A DNA stretch of 64,000 nt, taken from NCBI GenBank assembly GCA_028691315.1, contig JAQUZN010000001.1, positions 182,078 to 246,077 on the forward strand. Reading direction: 5' to 3'. The translations under genes and the position numbers were made by a program. The DNA comes from Candidatus Izemoplasmatales bacterium (GTDB lineage: Bacteria > Bacillota_I > Bacilli_A > Izemoplasmatales > Hujiaoplasmataceae). Every line of letters begins with the position of its first letter. Position 1 is the stretch's first letter. The notes under the pieces are model-generated. The model had not been told where the DNA came from and made no database searches. It saw only the letters and a list, made by a program, of their open reading frames with translations. This document shows, piece after piece, positions 52,753 to 60,093 of the stretch.

Positions 52753-54522
52753 ATGGCTTTAAACATCGAAAGAAGGCAACGTTATTCAGGACAGGGAAGG
52801 ACTTATGTAAGAACAGAAACTAAGATTCCGATTAATTTTGATTTAGCGTCATTAGATTTGATGTGTAGTTATGTATTATCAGAAAATAGAAATGTTAGAA
52901 AAAGTCAGTATATCAATATGAGAAATTTGATCGCAATGTTAGATATGGAAAAATACATTAACGATCAAGAAAAATATAAAAGAGTATTATTTATCAAGAA
53001 AGGATTAGAAGCTCATCTGTTAAAAGAATTAACTAATCCAATTGCGATATTAAAATATATCAATGGTGGTATCTTAGACGGTGATGTGATTGATATCCAT
53101 GAGTTTACCTCATTAGCTAATGCGGAAGTGGAATGGGTTAATGAGACTGTATCAAAATCATTAAGTTATTCATTTATTTATATGGAAGCAGATAGAGCTA
53201 TTGAATTATTCACTAAATTTAAAGCCGCAGACTATACGAATATATCTACCATTGTAGATGAAATCGAAATGTTTGTATCTGGATTAAACACAAAGTTTAG
53301 AAAAGCTAAAGTAGAGAAAGCCACTGATATAGCATTCAGTTTACAAGATGATAATTTCAAATCAATCATATCAGAAGTCTATAGTGAGATTACTAATAAA
53401 TATAGGAAACTTAAAACTGGTATGCAAGGTTTCAATAAACTCATTGGCGGTGGATTTGAAAATACAAGAGCATATTTATTTTTAGGATTAACTGGTGTGG
53501 GTAAAAGTTTAACTCTTCTTAATTTAGCTCTCCAAATAAAAAAATATAATAAAGGATATAGACCGAAAGACCTAACAAAGACACCGTGTGTACTTTACCT
53601 TACAATGGAAAATTCGATAACAGAGACTGTGCAGAGAATGTTTCAAATGTGTGTCGGTCCTGATATAGATATGAAAGATTATACTCCCGAAGAGATTATG
53701 TATATGCTTAGATCATCAGGAGAATTATTTTTAACTGATGAATCGCCGATTGATATTATTATCAAATATAAACCAAATAGGTCGGAAGATACTGGTTATT
53801 TATATACTATGGTAGAAGACTTAGAAGATGAAGGATATGAAGTTATTTGTGTAATACAAGATCATGCAAAGCGCTTGAAGGCCGCTTCTGGGCAACAAGA
53901 TATTCGTTTAGAATTAGGTGATGTTATTAATGAATTCAAAACATTTGCAATGTTAAAAGATATACCATTAATTACAGTATCTCATATTAATAGAGATGGT
54001 GCTAAAGTTATAGATGGATCTGCAACTTCAACAAAAGCAGATTTGACAAAAATGTTAGGAAAAGCATTTATTGGTGAATCGATGTTGATGTTAGATAATG
54101 TAGACTTTGGTGGCATCTTAAACTTAGAATATGATCAGAATGGATTTAAATATATGGTATTTAAAGGAATTAAATACCGTATTGCTCATGAATTAGAATA
54201 TGTTTGTCAACCATTCTCTCCAGAGAATGATGTGAAATTAATAGAAGACTTTTATGGGAATCCAGTATATAAAGAAACGTTATCAACAGTACCACAATTA
54301 AATCAACCTGGTATCAATGGCCAATCAAAAGTTAAGATGAATAGCTATTCTTCAAATATGAAAGAGATTGCTAATGATGAACCGGAAGATAGTATCTTTG
54401 AAGCAATTCGAAAAGAAGAAGAAAAGATGAAATTAAAAGTTCAAAAAACAGAACCAGAAGAAAAGAAAGTACATATTTATCGACCAATCTATTTCGAAGA
54501 AGAAGAGAAATCGGTTGTGTAA
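52753..54522 (+). CDS. DnaB-like replicative DNA helicase, 589 aa
   Basis: A RecA-type hexameric helicase that unwinds DNA at the fork. FNKLIGGGFENTRAYLFLGL leads into the Walker A LTGVGKSLTL (about residue 250), then TMENSITET, a Walker B-like VICVIQDHAKRLK (about 365) and LITVSHINRDG (DnaB motif H3-like). It is longer than bacterial DnaB (~470 aa), with a disordered Lys/Glu-rich C-terminus that ends HIYRPIYFEEEEK. That end motif recurs in the 275-residue protein at 12331. TTTAGGAGGG precedes the start. Confidence 0.9.
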   Translation: MALNIERRQRYSGQGRTYVRTETKIPINFDLASLDLMCSYVLSENRNVRKSQYINMRNLIAMLDMEKYINDQEKYKRVLFIKKGLEAHLLKELTNPIAILKYINGGILDGDVIDIHEFTSLANAEVEWVNETVSKSLSYSFIYMEADRAIELFTKFKAADYTNISTIVDEIEMFVSGLNTKFRKAKVEKATDIAFSLQDDNFKSIISEVYSEITNKYRKLKTGMQGFNKLIGGGFENTRAYLFLGLTGVGKSLTLLNLALQIKKYNKGYRPKDLTKTPCVLYLTMENSITETVQRMFQMCVGPDIDMKDYTPEEIMYMLRSSGELFLTDESPIDIIIKYKPNRSEDTGYLYTMVEDLEDEGYEVICVIQDHAKRLKAASGQQDIRLELGDVINEFKTFAMLKDIPLITVSHINRDGAKVIDGSATSTKADLTKMLGKAFIGESMLMLDNVDFGGILNLEYDQNGFKYMVFKGIKYRIAHELEYVCQPFSPENDVKLIEDFYGNPVYKETLSTVPQLNQPGINGQSKVKMNSYSSNMKEIANDEPEDSIFEAIRKEEEKMKLKVQKTEPEEKKVHIYRPIYFEEEEKSVV

Positions 54523-54536
54523 AAATGGATATAAAG

Positions 54537-54547
54537 ATATATTATAA
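54537..54547 (+). promoter_or_regulatory. TATATTATAAG candidate phage promoter
   Basis: ATATATTATAA lies 35 nt before the TTG start at 54582, shortly after the helicase stop. Confidence 0.4.
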
Positions 54548-54581
54548 GAATGATAAATAATATTAAAGGGGGAAATACTCA

Positions 54582-54848
54582 TTGATTGAAGTATTAGAAA
54601 CAATTGAAGTGAATGGAAGTAACTTTTTGAAGGGTAACGTGACGGCAGAACAATTGTGCGCGCATGTCTTGGACAAAGGGAGAATACCGAAATTAAAAAC
54701 AAAAACAAATCATAAGTTTATTGAGGTATTAGAGATTCAAGATGCACCGAAAGGGCTGAGTAGTTTGTTTTTATCGTCAAAAACAATGATAGCCAAAGGG
54801 GAGATCAATAGTATTCATCAAATACTTAATGGCTATACGAATGTATGA
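54582..54848 (+). CDS. Hypothetical protein, 88 aa, TTG start
   Basis: The frame opens with TTG, preceded by AAAGGGGG at 9 nt, so a TTG start is likely. The protein is small, with a DKGRIPKLKTKTNHKFIEV basic segment and alternating hydrophobic residues. No family recognised. It follows the helicase, with a hairpin downstream that also covers the stop of the convergent gene. Confidence 0.65.
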   Translation: MIEVLETIEVNGSNFLKGNVTAEQLCAHVLDKGRIPKLKTKTNHKFIEVLEIQDAPKGLSSLFLSSKTMIAKGEINSIHQILNGYTNV

Positions 54849-54872
54849 TGTAACTGTATATGAAGAAAATAA

Positions 54873-54905
54873 GTGTATAGGGGAAATCCCCTATACACCA
54901 TTATT
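54873..54905. terminator. Convergent terminator hairpin
   Basis: An 11-bp perfect stem GTGTATAGGGG/CCCCTATACAC with loop AAAT lies between the plus-strand gene and the minus-strand baseplate genes; the minus-strand stop codon is inside the stem. No strong T run on either side. Confidence 0.55.
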
Positions 54906-55340
54906 TGTCTCATAATTGATAGATTTCTTATTAATACTTAAACGATTATTCTCAGTGCTCATGATTCGATTTAAGAAATCATTTAAATCAGATTTGTAAA
55001 ACATTTTAATTTTCTTTTTTCTGAAATCTTTAATATTACACATGTCATTGACAGCTAAGATAACGAAGTATAACTCTGTAGAACCGTAGACATCATAAGA
55101 TAACAACTTCGGTCGATAGAGATATTTCCGATATTCTTCATCAGTGAATGTATAATCAACTAAATAAGGTTTCATTTCTTCGAGATAAGTATAAAACACA
55201 TTATCTGAACTATAGATAATTGTCTTATCTACGATAGATTGCATATATAATGCAAGATTTCCATATGTGAAATTATCATTTGGTTTCATATCGATAAAAT
55301 CAGTAATAGTATAGGTTTTAGATGGATCAGCAATAGCCAT
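54891..55340 (-). CDS. Baseplate wedge-like protein, 149 aa
   Basis: The KYLYRPKLLSYDVYGSTELYFVILAVNDM segment (about residues 77-105) resembles the baseplate wedge protein gp53-like fold of T4-type phages, as I recall the pattern P-x-x-LAxDxYG-x-x-L. It is paired with the next minus-strand gene by a 2-nt gap. The call is of moderate strength. Confidence 0.6.
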   Translation of the reverse strand: MAIADPSKTYTITDFIDMKPNDNFTYGNLALYMQSIVDKTIIYSSDNVFYTYLEEMKPYLVDYTFTDEEYRKYLYRPKLLSYDVYGSTELYFVILAVNDMCNIKDFRKKKIKMFYKSDLNDFLNRIMSTENNRLSINKKSINYETNNGV

Positions 55341-55342
55341 AA

Positions 55343-55675
55343 TTAATAACCTCCAATCAAAACTGGTTTGTTAATATCACCACCAATGAAGATCACGATA
55401 AACTTATCATCTTTGTTGGCAGATTCATATCCTTTAGGTAATGGTAATTCTATATAGTTTGATGTGAATGTTGGAAAAATTCTAAGTTCCTGAGAATTTA
55501 CGACATTCCTTACATTGAATTCCATATCCTGTTTATAATAAGGCTCCTTTTTACTAAGAGTAGGAGTTAATATAGGAATAAAGAACTTTCCTATATTAGT
55601 AACGGTATTTTCTAAACAAATGGCAATCTCTGGATATTTTAAATCTAGGTTGTCATAAAAATTTAACTTATTCAT
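55343..55675 (-). CDS. Baseplate hub/spike-like protein, 110 aa
   Basis: A compact strand-rich protein ending FIGGDINKPVLIGGY, a pattern typical of baseplate spike or gp5/VgrG-like OB-fold proteins (GDPDxPVVxG). The start ATG follows a weak AGGCGG. It lies directly upstream of the wedge-like gene on the minus strand. The OB-fold interpretation is from the motif only. Confidence 0.6.
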   Translation of the reverse strand: MNKLNFYDNLDLKYPEIAICLENTVTNIGKFFIPILTPTLSKKEPYYKQDMEFNVRNVVNSQELRIFPTFTSNYIELPLPKGYESANKDDKFIVIFIGGDINKPVLIGGY

Positions 55676-55742
55676 TATTTACACCGCCTTAAACAATTTA
55701 ATATATAGTTGTTTTAAGGAAAAACGACTTAGGAGGTTAACG

Positions 55743-56288
55743 ATGCCTAGAATCACAAAACTACAAAGACAACAAGAACTGGTCACGAGACTGGTAAAAG
55801 AAATGTTCATGGCTGTTGGGCTATATGTGTCCAACAACTACGTTTTTGACCAAGATTCCAATTTACCCTGGAAATTTAAGGATCGATTGGTAAAATATGC
55901 TAATCCAGGATTATTAACGACAATCCATTCAAATGAAACACTATTTGATCCATTGATGTCAAAAGCAATGGTGAAAGATTTATTGGATATAGGGATTGCG
56001 AAAGCTATTCGTTATGATGATCTATATATGAAAGCATTAGCGCCAGAGATTAATCATGGAAGTAAAACTTTAGTATTATTGACAGATAAAGATAAAATAC
56101 GTACTGGTACTTATTTCCATGAAATTGTTACGTATTATGATATGGCGTTTATATTAGCAGAAATGAAAACAGAAGAAATGGTTCAACTCTTAATAGAAGT
56201 AGATCAATTGCTTTCTGAAGTGTTGCCAAAGAAAAGAACAAGAGGATCAACAAGAAAGAAGGATTTTTTCAATGGTATTTACAGATGA
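55743..56288 (+). CDS. Hypothetical protein, 181 aa
   Basis: AGGAGG precedes the start. The helical protein starts with a Lys/Arg/Gln-rich segment (MPRITKLQRQQELVTRLVKE) and ends in a strongly basic PKKRTRGSTRKKDFF, consistent with nucleic-acid binding. Its last 17 nt overlap the start of the SF1 helicase, so the two are coupled. No family recognised. Confidence 0.7.
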   Translation: MPRITKLQRQQELVTRLVKEMFMAVGLYVSNNYVFDQDSNLPWKFKDRLVKYANPGLLTTIHSNETLFDPLMSKAMVKDLLDIGIAKAIRYDDLYMKALAPEINHGSKTLVLLTDKDKIRTGTYFHEIVTYYDMAFILAEMKTEEMVQLLIEVDQLLSEVLPKKRTRGSTRKKDFFNGIYR

Positions 56289-57480
56289 ACAAGAAGCCAT
56301 TATTAATGGAGCAGTCAATCATATTAAAGCAAATCAAATAGACGATCAGCTTTATCAATTTGCTGGTAAAGCTGGTACAGGAAAGACTACTATACTATTA
56401 GAGATTATTCGTAGGATAGGAATTCCTATGAGTAGAATTGCTATCATGACTTATATCGGTCAAGCGGCAATTATACTAAGAACAAAAGGGATCTATAATG
56501 CTAGAACCATACATTCCACTTTATATCAAGCAGAAGAAGAAAACGTATATCAAGATGGTAAGATTGTTAAAGATCCTGTTTATAATAAACCATTAAAACG
56601 CATGGTCTTTCATCTTAAAAAATCATTAGAAAATATTGACTATATGATTATTGATGAAGGATATACAGTACCAAAACGTATGAAAAAAGATATACTCGGC
56701 TTTGGTTTAAAAATAATAACCTCTGGTGATACCCATCAGTTACCCCCGGTAGGAGATGAACCTGCTTTTCTAGTAGAAGGTAAGGTTCATTATTTAACAC
56801 AAGCAATGAGACAAGGAAAAGGATCACAGATTTTAACATTAGCAGATTATTTGAGTGAAGGTTATTCGATATCTCCTGGATATTATGGGGAAGCTATGGT
56901 AATAGAAGAAGATGATCTTACAGATCGTATGATTGCGGCTTCTAATATCGTGATATGCGGAACAAATAATACAAGAGATACGTTAAATTCACGAGTTCGA
57001 AATAATATACTAAATATCAACCAGAAACTTCCTGCTTATGGAGAAAAGATTATATGTCGAAAAAATGATTGGAATTTGGAAGTGAATGGTATTAGTTTAG
57101 CAAATGGGTTAATAGGTTCCGTGATAAGAGATATTTCTCCATTAGATATCAATACCAAAAAGAAAGAGTTTATCGTAGATTTTAAACCAGATATGTTTAA
57201 TGGAATATTTCATGATTTAAAATGTGATTATGAATACTTTATGGCAAATGCAGCGAATCGAGCAATGTTAAAGAACAATAGATTCAATAATGCGGCCAAA
57301 TTCGAGTTTGCTTATGCGATTACCACACATCTTTCACAGGGTGCGCAATATCCGAGCGGTATTTACTTCAAAGAATATTTTAGAAGAGATGTGCAATCGA
57401 ATCTAGATTATACTGGTGTTACACGATTTTCTGATTATGTGATTATTGTACTTCCAAGACAACGAAGTCGATATTATTAA
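56272..57480 (+). CDS. SF1B DNA helicase, Dda/RecD-like, 402 aa
   Basis: Motifs appear in order: Walker A GKAGTGKT (residues 32-39), motif Ia-like TYIGQAA, Walker B YMIIDEGY (about 124-131), motif III GDTHQLPPVG, motif IV QAMRQG, and a C-terminal THLSQGAQYP motif V/VI region. Such helicases unwind DNA at forks or displace proteins. The size fits T4 Dda (about 440 aa). The GKAGTGKT and GDTHQLPPVG motifs are unambiguous. AAAGGA precedes the ATG at 56272, and the gene overlaps the previous one. Confidence 0.88.
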   Translation: MVFTDEQEAIINGAVNHIKANQIDDQLYQFAGKAGTGKTTILLEIIRRIGIPMSRIAIMTYIGQAAIILRTKGIYNARTIHSTLYQAEEENVYQDGKIVKDPVYNKPLKRMVFHLKKSLENIDYMIIDEGYTVPKRMKKDILGFGLKIITSGDTHQLPPVGDEPAFLVEGKVHYLTQAMRQGKGSQILTLADYLSEGYSISPGYYGEAMVIEEDDLTDRMIAASNIVICGTNNTRDTLNSRVRNNILNINQKLPAYGEKIICRKNDWNLEVNGISLANGLIGSVIRDISPLDINTKKKEFIVDFKPDMFNGIFHDLKCDYEYFMANAANRAMLKNNRFNNAAKFEFAYAITTHLSQGAQYPSGIYFKEYFRRDVQSNLDYTGVTRFSDYVIIVLPRQRSRYY

Positions 57481-57501
57481 TCAGCAAACATAGAAATGTT
57501 T

Positions 57502-57512
57502 GTATATTATAG
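57502..57512 (+). promoter_or_regulatory. TATATTATAG candidate phage promoter
   Basis: GTATATTATAG lies 62 nt before the ATG at 57574, 22 nt after the helicase stop. Confidence 0.45.
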
Positions 57513-57573
57513 ATTAGATATTAGGGGATATCTAAATAATATAAATTATTTAAATCAAGGAGGATAACGTATT

Positions 57574-58056
57574 ATGGGATCAGTAGAAGAAAGATTTGTA
57601 CTAGCAGATCAAGCTCTACAACAAGAAACAAATGAAACACAAGACAAGCCATATATGCCAATTCAATTCTTTTCGGAAGAAGAAAAGAAGAAAATTGATG
57701 ATATGGAAAAGGGGATTAACAAAAAATATCTAATTCTGTTTGCAGGTTATGTAAATGACAGTGAAGAGATTAGATATAAGCAATGGGATTTTGCTGTTGG
57801 ACGACAGAATGCATACGATGTTGTTGTCGAGACATTTATGTCTGAAGAGTTAGCAGAAGATAGAGTTACCTTTGATGCTTATTTATCTAGAATTATCGTA
57901 GAGTCGGATTCTGGTAAAGTAAAGTTAGATGGCATCTCTATTTATAAATTCATGAAGAACATGAAGTTACAAGGACTTGTTGAAGATCATTATCCAAATT
58001 TTGATATCGAAGAATGGGTATCATATGATGATGTAGAACAACAAGAAACAAATTAA
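57574..58056 (+). CDS. Hypothetical protein, 160 aa, with YMPIQFF motif
   Basis: AAGGAGG precedes the start. The acidic protein begins MGSVEERFVLADQALQQET and then carries PYMPIQFFSEEEKKK (about residues 25-39), matching the helicase C-terminus YRPIYFEEEEK in arrangement. The end contains DVEQQETN. No domain recognised. It begins a run of three small genes of unknown function and may bind the same partner as the helicase tail. Confidence 0.72.
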   Translation: MGSVEERFVLADQALQQETNETQDKPYMPIQFFSEEEKKKIDDMEKGINKKYLILFAGYVNDSEEIRYKQWDFAVGRQNAYDVVVETFMSEELAEDRVTFDAYLSRIIVESDSGKVKLDGISIYKFMKNMKLQGLVEDHYPNFDIEEWVSYDDVEQQETN

Positions 58057-58076
58057 AAGAATAGGAGAGAAGAATC

Positions 58077-58622
58077 ATGGCAAAAGGACCACAAAGAGGA
58101 AATAACAGAAAGAAAGGACCGAATTACTTTGAATTAAACATTCGTAATATCGGGGAAGATTTTATTAACAGAAAAAATCCATTTGACATTCAGAGAGATG
58201 CAAAGAAGGTCTTTATGGATTTAGAACATGGTAATGTGGATATTGAACGAGATGCAAAATATTTTGCAAACGTATTCTTTATTCAGAATTTATTGCAGGT
58301 GGCGAATGATAATTATTATTATCATGCCTATACAATGAATGGAATGAAACAAATTATTAATGATAGTGGTGCCGCACAAATTGATGCCGCTTTTATTAAA
58401 GTAATGGAACGACATGAGTACACCATGAAAGCTTATGGTGTCGTGGTTAAATACTTAAACAATATGCTAAACAATATGGGAGTTAGAGTTAATCTATCTG
58501 AACTTATGAGAACACTTCAATCGTTTAGAGGTGCATTTTCAGATATGTTCATTGTGAGAGATGACTATACTCGTAGACAAGAAAGGAGAAATTATAACAA
58601 TGACCAAGGAACAGGTAATTGA
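58077..58622 (+). CDS. Hypothetical protein, 181 aa
   Basis: The start follows GGAGAG. N-terminus is basic and Asn/Gly-rich (MAKGPQRGNNRKKGPNYFE), the middle helical, the C-terminus Arg/Asn-rich. It overlaps the next gene by 23 nt. The flexible basic ends suggest nucleic-acid or assembly functions, but no family is recognised. Confidence 0.72.
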   Translation: MAKGPQRGNNRKKGPNYFELNIRNIGEDFINRKNPFDIQRDAKKVFMDLEHGNVDIERDAKYFANVFFIQNLLQVANDNYYYHAYTMNGMKQIINDSGAAQIDAAFIKVMERHEYTMKAYGVVVKYLNNMLNNMGVRVNLSELMRTLQSFRGAFSDMFIVRDDYTRRQERRNYNNDQGTGN

Positions 58623-59016
58623 ATTTCGAGATACTGTAGCTAATGATAAGATTTTAAAGATCTTTTGTGATAACCAGCACATTTTCTATGATCATGTGGA
58701 ATCTAAGTGTCCTTTGATATGGGATGATGAAGATGAAATATTGATTGTTATTAGATTATGTCAAGATTCAACATTACAGCAATCAATGTATCCGGTTGAG
58801 ATTGTGCAAACATCATATGATATGATACAGTTTATGATGACCTATGAAACGGTTGCGGATGCTTTAGAGTTTAAAGATCGTATTCCGGCTGATCGGGTTG
58901 ATCATTTTGAGAAATTCTTGAATGATATCAACAAACAAACGATGAGTGCACCAAGAAGATTTAGCAATACAAAATTTGGTATCGAAAAACCAGAAGAAAT
59001 CGATATCAGAGATTAA
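58600..59016 (+). CDS. Hypothetical protein, 138 aa
   Basis: AAGGAG is spaced for the ATG at 58600 (MTKEQVIEFRDTVAND); the frame opens at 58561. The protein is acidic, mixed alpha/beta, with no recognised motif, and its 23-nt overlap with the gene upstream suggests translation coupling. It closes the three-gene run starting at 57574. Confidence 0.7.
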   Translation: MTKEQVIEFRDTVANDKILKIFCDNQHIFYDHVESKCPLIWDDEDEILIVIRLCQDSTLQQSMYPVEIVQTSYDMIQFMMTYETVADALEFKDRIPADRVDHFEKFLNDINKQTMSAPRRFSNTKFGIEKPEEIDIRD

Positions 59017-59054
59017 ATAAAAATTATCATGACAACACAAAAATAAAAATGGTA

Positions 59055-59065
59055 GTATATTATAA
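59055..59065 (+). promoter_or_regulatory. TATATTATAA candidate phage promoter
   Basis: GTATATTATAA lies 60 nt before the ATG at 59125 and is followed by a second AT-rich TATAATATA. Confidence 0.45.
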
Positions 59066-59124
59066 TAGGGATCAAGGTATAATATATTTACTTATAATTG
59101 AAAACATTTTAGGAGGAAAGAATT

Positions 59125-59952
59125 ATGCAAAACAATTTTTACAACCAGAATTATGTACCGTACGGAAACGTGGGATCCATGTACCAGCAACAGCAAATTC
59201 CTGTACCAAAGAACACACAGCCTTTAACAAAGGAAGAAATTGCTATCTTGCAAAGACGTGCCGTAGAGAAATTTAGTACCGCTCTTACCGAAGAAGATAT
59301 TATGATTGCTAAATGCACTCATAGAACTCATGCTGATACAGCTCTCGTAGCAAATGCGGATGGGAGTTATACATGCAGCATCTGTGGTGAGAGAATCGTG
59401 CTGGAAGACTATTCTCCAGAAGAAGTAATGGAGATTGTCGATAAGTTCGTAAACCTGTTGAACGTTACCAAAGTTCAGTTTATGGATATTCCGGTAGATG
59501 TGGTAGCTGAATTCTTCCAGATCATTCCATATTGCAAACGTACTCCGCAGTTGTATGAGATTGCTCATGACAATTATGCGAGATATGCAAATTACAATGT
59601 TGGAATGAATTCTGTAAATGCTACTCCGAGTAATAATGTGTGGAATAGCTTCTATGGTATGTATGGTGGAGGGTATGGTCAGCCACAGCAGATGATGCAG
59701 CAACCGATGGGCCAGCCAATGTATGGTCAGCCGGCACCGGTTCAGCAGCCTCAATATGGTATGGGATATAGCCCCACTCAGATGCAACAGAATCAGATGG
59801 TAATGGGACAGAACCCAATGTACGCTGCTCCGGCTCCACAGCCAGCACAGCCAAATGTACAGCAGGGTCAGCCGCCAGTTCAGAATCAGGAACAAACACA
59901 GCCAGTATTTGATCCAAATCAGGCTTCCACAAACGTACAGTTACAGCTGTAA
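59125..59952 (+). CDS. Zinc-ribbon protein with Gln/Pro/Met-rich tail, 275 aa
   Basis: A zinc-ribbon-like AKCTHR...GSYTCSICGERI (about residues 62-90) lies between a Gln-rich N-terminus and a helical domain. From about 185 the chain is low-complexity (QPQQMMQQPMGQPMYGQP). Codon use differs from neighbours: Gln is mainly CAG and Pro/Leu use CCG/CTG, and GC is visibly higher. This suggests high expression or recent acquisition. AGGAGG precedes the start. Similar zinc-ribbon, Q/P-tailed proteins occur in large Firmicutes phages as I recall; function unknown. Confidence 0.75.
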   Translation: MQNNFYNQNYVPYGNVGSMYQQQQIPVPKNTQPLTKEEIAILQRRAVEKFSTALTEEDIMIAKCTHRTHADTALVANADGSYTCSICGERIVLEDYSPEEVMEIVDKFVNLLNVTKVQFMDIPVDVVAEFFQIIPYCKRTPQLYEIAHDNYARYANYNVGMNSVNATPSNNVWNSFYGMYGGGYGQPQQMMQQPMGQPMYGQPAPVQQPQYGMGYSPTQMQQNQMVMGQNPMYAAPAPQPAQPNVQQGQPPVQNQEQTQPVFDPNQASTNVQLQL

Positions 59953-59972
59953 TTAAAGTTATACCAGATCAT

Positions 59973-60010
59973 AAAGGTAGTGGGTTCATTCTCACTACCT
60001 TTATTTTTTG
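59973..60010 (+). terminator. Terminator
   Basis: A perfect 10-bp stem, AAAGGTAGTG with CACTACCTTT, is followed by ATTTTTTG. Confidence 0.88.
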
Positions 60011-60093
60011 ATCTATATGACTTATATGTGGAAGAAGACAATAGTCTAAACTATAGATTAATGTAAATCATGATAGAAAGGACTAAATAGAAC

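Noticed and set aside
54433..54708. Minus-strand ORF of 91 residues at the helicase end
   Set aside because: It spans the helicase C-terminus and the next gene start, without a binding site.
59224..59932. Minus-strand ORFs of 223 and 103 residues
   Set aside because: They are mirror frames of the Gln/Pro-rich zinc-ribbon gene, with no binding site and repetitive His/Leu or Ala/Val content.
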